12,719 nt of DNA from Paucihalobacter sp036825875 (GTDB taxonomy: Bacteria > Bacteroidota > Bacteroidia > Flavobacteriales > Flavobacteriaceae), in the NCBI RefSeq assembly GCF_036825875.1, contig NZ_DAISXK010000060.1:1-12719 (forward strand), in the 5' to 3' direction. The notes beneath the pieces are model-generated. The model was not told where the DNA came from. It worked only from the letters and a program-made list of their open reading frames with translations, and did not search any database. This document shows positions 11,587-12,719 of this stretch, piece by piece. The position numbers and the translations under genes are program-made. How positions within the stretch are numbered: the first letter of the stretch is position 1; every line of letters begins with the position of its first letter.

Positions 11587-12719
11587 ATGAAAATCCAAAC
11601 CAACCTTACTTTAGCTTTTTGTTGTTTATTGAGTTTTTACACTTGCAAAAGAGAGAAACCAACGCAAATTGTTGATACAAAACTTCAAGTGATGCATCCA
11701 CGTGTTACCTGGACGGAAAAACCTTCTGAACATGCTATTATTTCATGGACGAGTACACTTTTAGGCGAAGAAAATTATGTGGTATACGATACGGTTTCTG
11801 ATTTAGATAATGATTCCGCTTTAAAATTTAATAGTTCTAAAGACGGGAAAATATTCATGAGAAAAATGGATTATGCCGAGGGTGTCCCAGAGGCCTACTA
11901 TCACCATGCCGAATTAAACAATCTAAATCCATCAACTACCTATTACTTTAAATACTGTACAGATAATAGCTGTTCCGATACTTACAATTTTATCACAGCG
12001 CCAGATAAAGACCAACCGTACGCATTTATTTCCGGAGGTGACTCTCGTTTGGGAGGCGAAAAACCACGATTCGCAGGAAGAACCCCTTTAGTTGAAAGAA
12101 AAAAAATGAACCAAATGATTGCCAAAATGACCGAAGAAGATCCTTCTATCATGGCTTTTGCACACGGTGGTGATTATTGCACTACCGCAGATTGGCGACA
12201 CTTATATTATTGGTTCGAAGACCACACACTCACCATCACAAAAGACAACCGTATTTTGCCATTAATCATCACAAGAGGCAACCACGAGCATGAAATAGGG
12301 TTTCTGGAAAATTTTTGGTTGGGTGAAATCACCAACGAATACAGTGACGGCTATTTCTTCATGACACAAATCACACCCAGTTCAGCTTTAATTACGCTCA
12401 ACACGGAAACCAGTATGGCTGGTGATCAATTAGAATTTTTAGAAGAAGTTTTAGAAGCACATCGCGTTAAGAACAACTGGATGTTTGTCCAATATCACAA
12501 ACCTGCTTATCCTGCAGTGAAAGATTACGACCGTGAAGATTTTTATCATGTACGTAAGTACTGGGTGCCATTATTCGAAAAATATAAAATTAGTTTGGCC
12601 TTAGAATCAGATGGACATTCCCTTAAAAAAACTATGCCAATTTTAAATGGGAAAATCGATCCAGAAGGCATTATTTACATCGGTGAAGGCGGATTGGGTG
12701 TTCCTCAAAGAAAACCATT
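11587..12719 (+). CDS. Exported metallophosphoesterase, purple-acid-phosphatase-like (3' truncated by window)
   Basis: The first 377 residues are seen and the frame is open at the right edge. The N-terminus (MKIQTNLTLAFCCLLSFYTCKREK) is an export signal. Cys20 after FYT, followed by charged residues, suggests a lipoprotein, although Thr before Cys is unusual. Residues about 36-137 form a fibronectin-III-like beta domain as in purple acid phosphatases (VTWTEKPSEHAIISWTS and LNPSTTYYFKY). The calcineurin-like metallophosphoesterase domain follows: GGDSR (150-154), HGGDY (193-197), GNHEHE (231-236), QYHKPAYP (302-309) and SDGHSLKK (341-348). These supply Asp152, Asp196, Asn232, His233, His304 and His344 as metal or catalytic ligands. 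The last motif is GHS rather than GHxH. It probably acts on organic phosphates in the periplasm or at the surface; substrate unknown. It starts with ATG 311 bases after sahH. Confidence 0.93.
   Translation, partial: MKIQTNLTLAFCCLLSFYTCKREKPTQIVDTKLQVMHPRVTWTEKPSEHAIISWTSTLLGEENYVVYDTVSDLDNDSALKFNSSKDGKIFMRKMDYAEGVPEAYYHHAELNNLNPSTTYYFKYCTDNSCSDTYNFITAPDKDQPYAFISGGDSRLGGEKPRFAGRTPLVERKKMNQMIAKMTEEDPSIMAFAHGGDYCTTADWRHLYYWFEDHTLTITKDNRILPLIITRGNHEHEIGFLENFWLGEITNEYSDGYFFMTQITPSSALITLNTETSMAGDQLEFLEEVLEAHRVKNNWMFVQYHKPAYPAVKDYDREDFYHVRKYWVPLFEKYKISLALESDGHSLKKTMPILNGKIDPEGIIYIGEGGLGVPQRKP

Noticed and set aside
1..12719. CRISPR array, insertion sequence, prophage, tRNA or rRNA
   Set aside because: No long spaced repeats, transposase motifs, terminal inverted repeats, cloverleaf or rRNA-like sequence were found on reading both strands.

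Overview
The window looks like chromosome of a marine-type member of the Flavobacteriaceae (Bacteroidetes). The reasons are low G+C, Bacteroidetes promoter boxes (TTTG, then TAnnTTTG) rather than sigma-70 boxes, absence of Shine-Dalgarno sequences, a lipoprotein with a Bacteroidetes surface-export signal (Cys-Ser-Asp-Asp-Asp), a TonB-dependent outer-membrane receptor, a bacterial geranylgeranylglyceryl phosphate synthase and a DUF4301 protein. No insertion sequence, prophage, CRISPR array, tRNA or rRNA was seen.

Left part (1-2430): the 3' end of a sensor histidine kinase gene (+), then three minus-strand genes: a small basic protein with a C-terminal membrane anchor, a HIT-family protein and greA. 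greA has a terminator-like hairpin in its leader and another between it and the HIT gene. Divergent from greA is a small lipoprotein that I read as a Rieske-fold protein that has lost its iron-sulphur ligands. It converges on the next gene over a shared bidirectional terminator.

Middle (2427-9897, all minus strand): in order of transcription these are a 4'-phosphopantetheinyl transferase, a GGGP synthase, a thiamine-binding (MTH1187/YkoF-like) protein, a PnuC/PnuT transporter, a NadR-like P-loop kinase, DUF4301, the ribosome-rescue hydrolase ArfB and a TonB-dependent receptor. The receptor has its own promoter and a clear TPP riboswitch. The receptor, the PnuT-like permease, the thiamine-binding protein and the kinase together suggest a thiamine-salvage locus: outer-membrane uptake, inner-membrane uptake, binding and phosphorylation. 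DUF4301 lies inside this run and carries motifs resembling UDP-sugar pyrophosphorylases. That makes it the most interesting uncharacterised gene here.

Right part (9921-12719): sahH (adenosylhomocysteinase, +) is divergent from the operon and ends in a strong terminator. A 311-base gene-free stretch holds a 7-bp and a 10-bp short tandem repeat. After it comes a purple-acid-phosphatase-like metallophosphoesterase, probably exported, that runs off the right edge.
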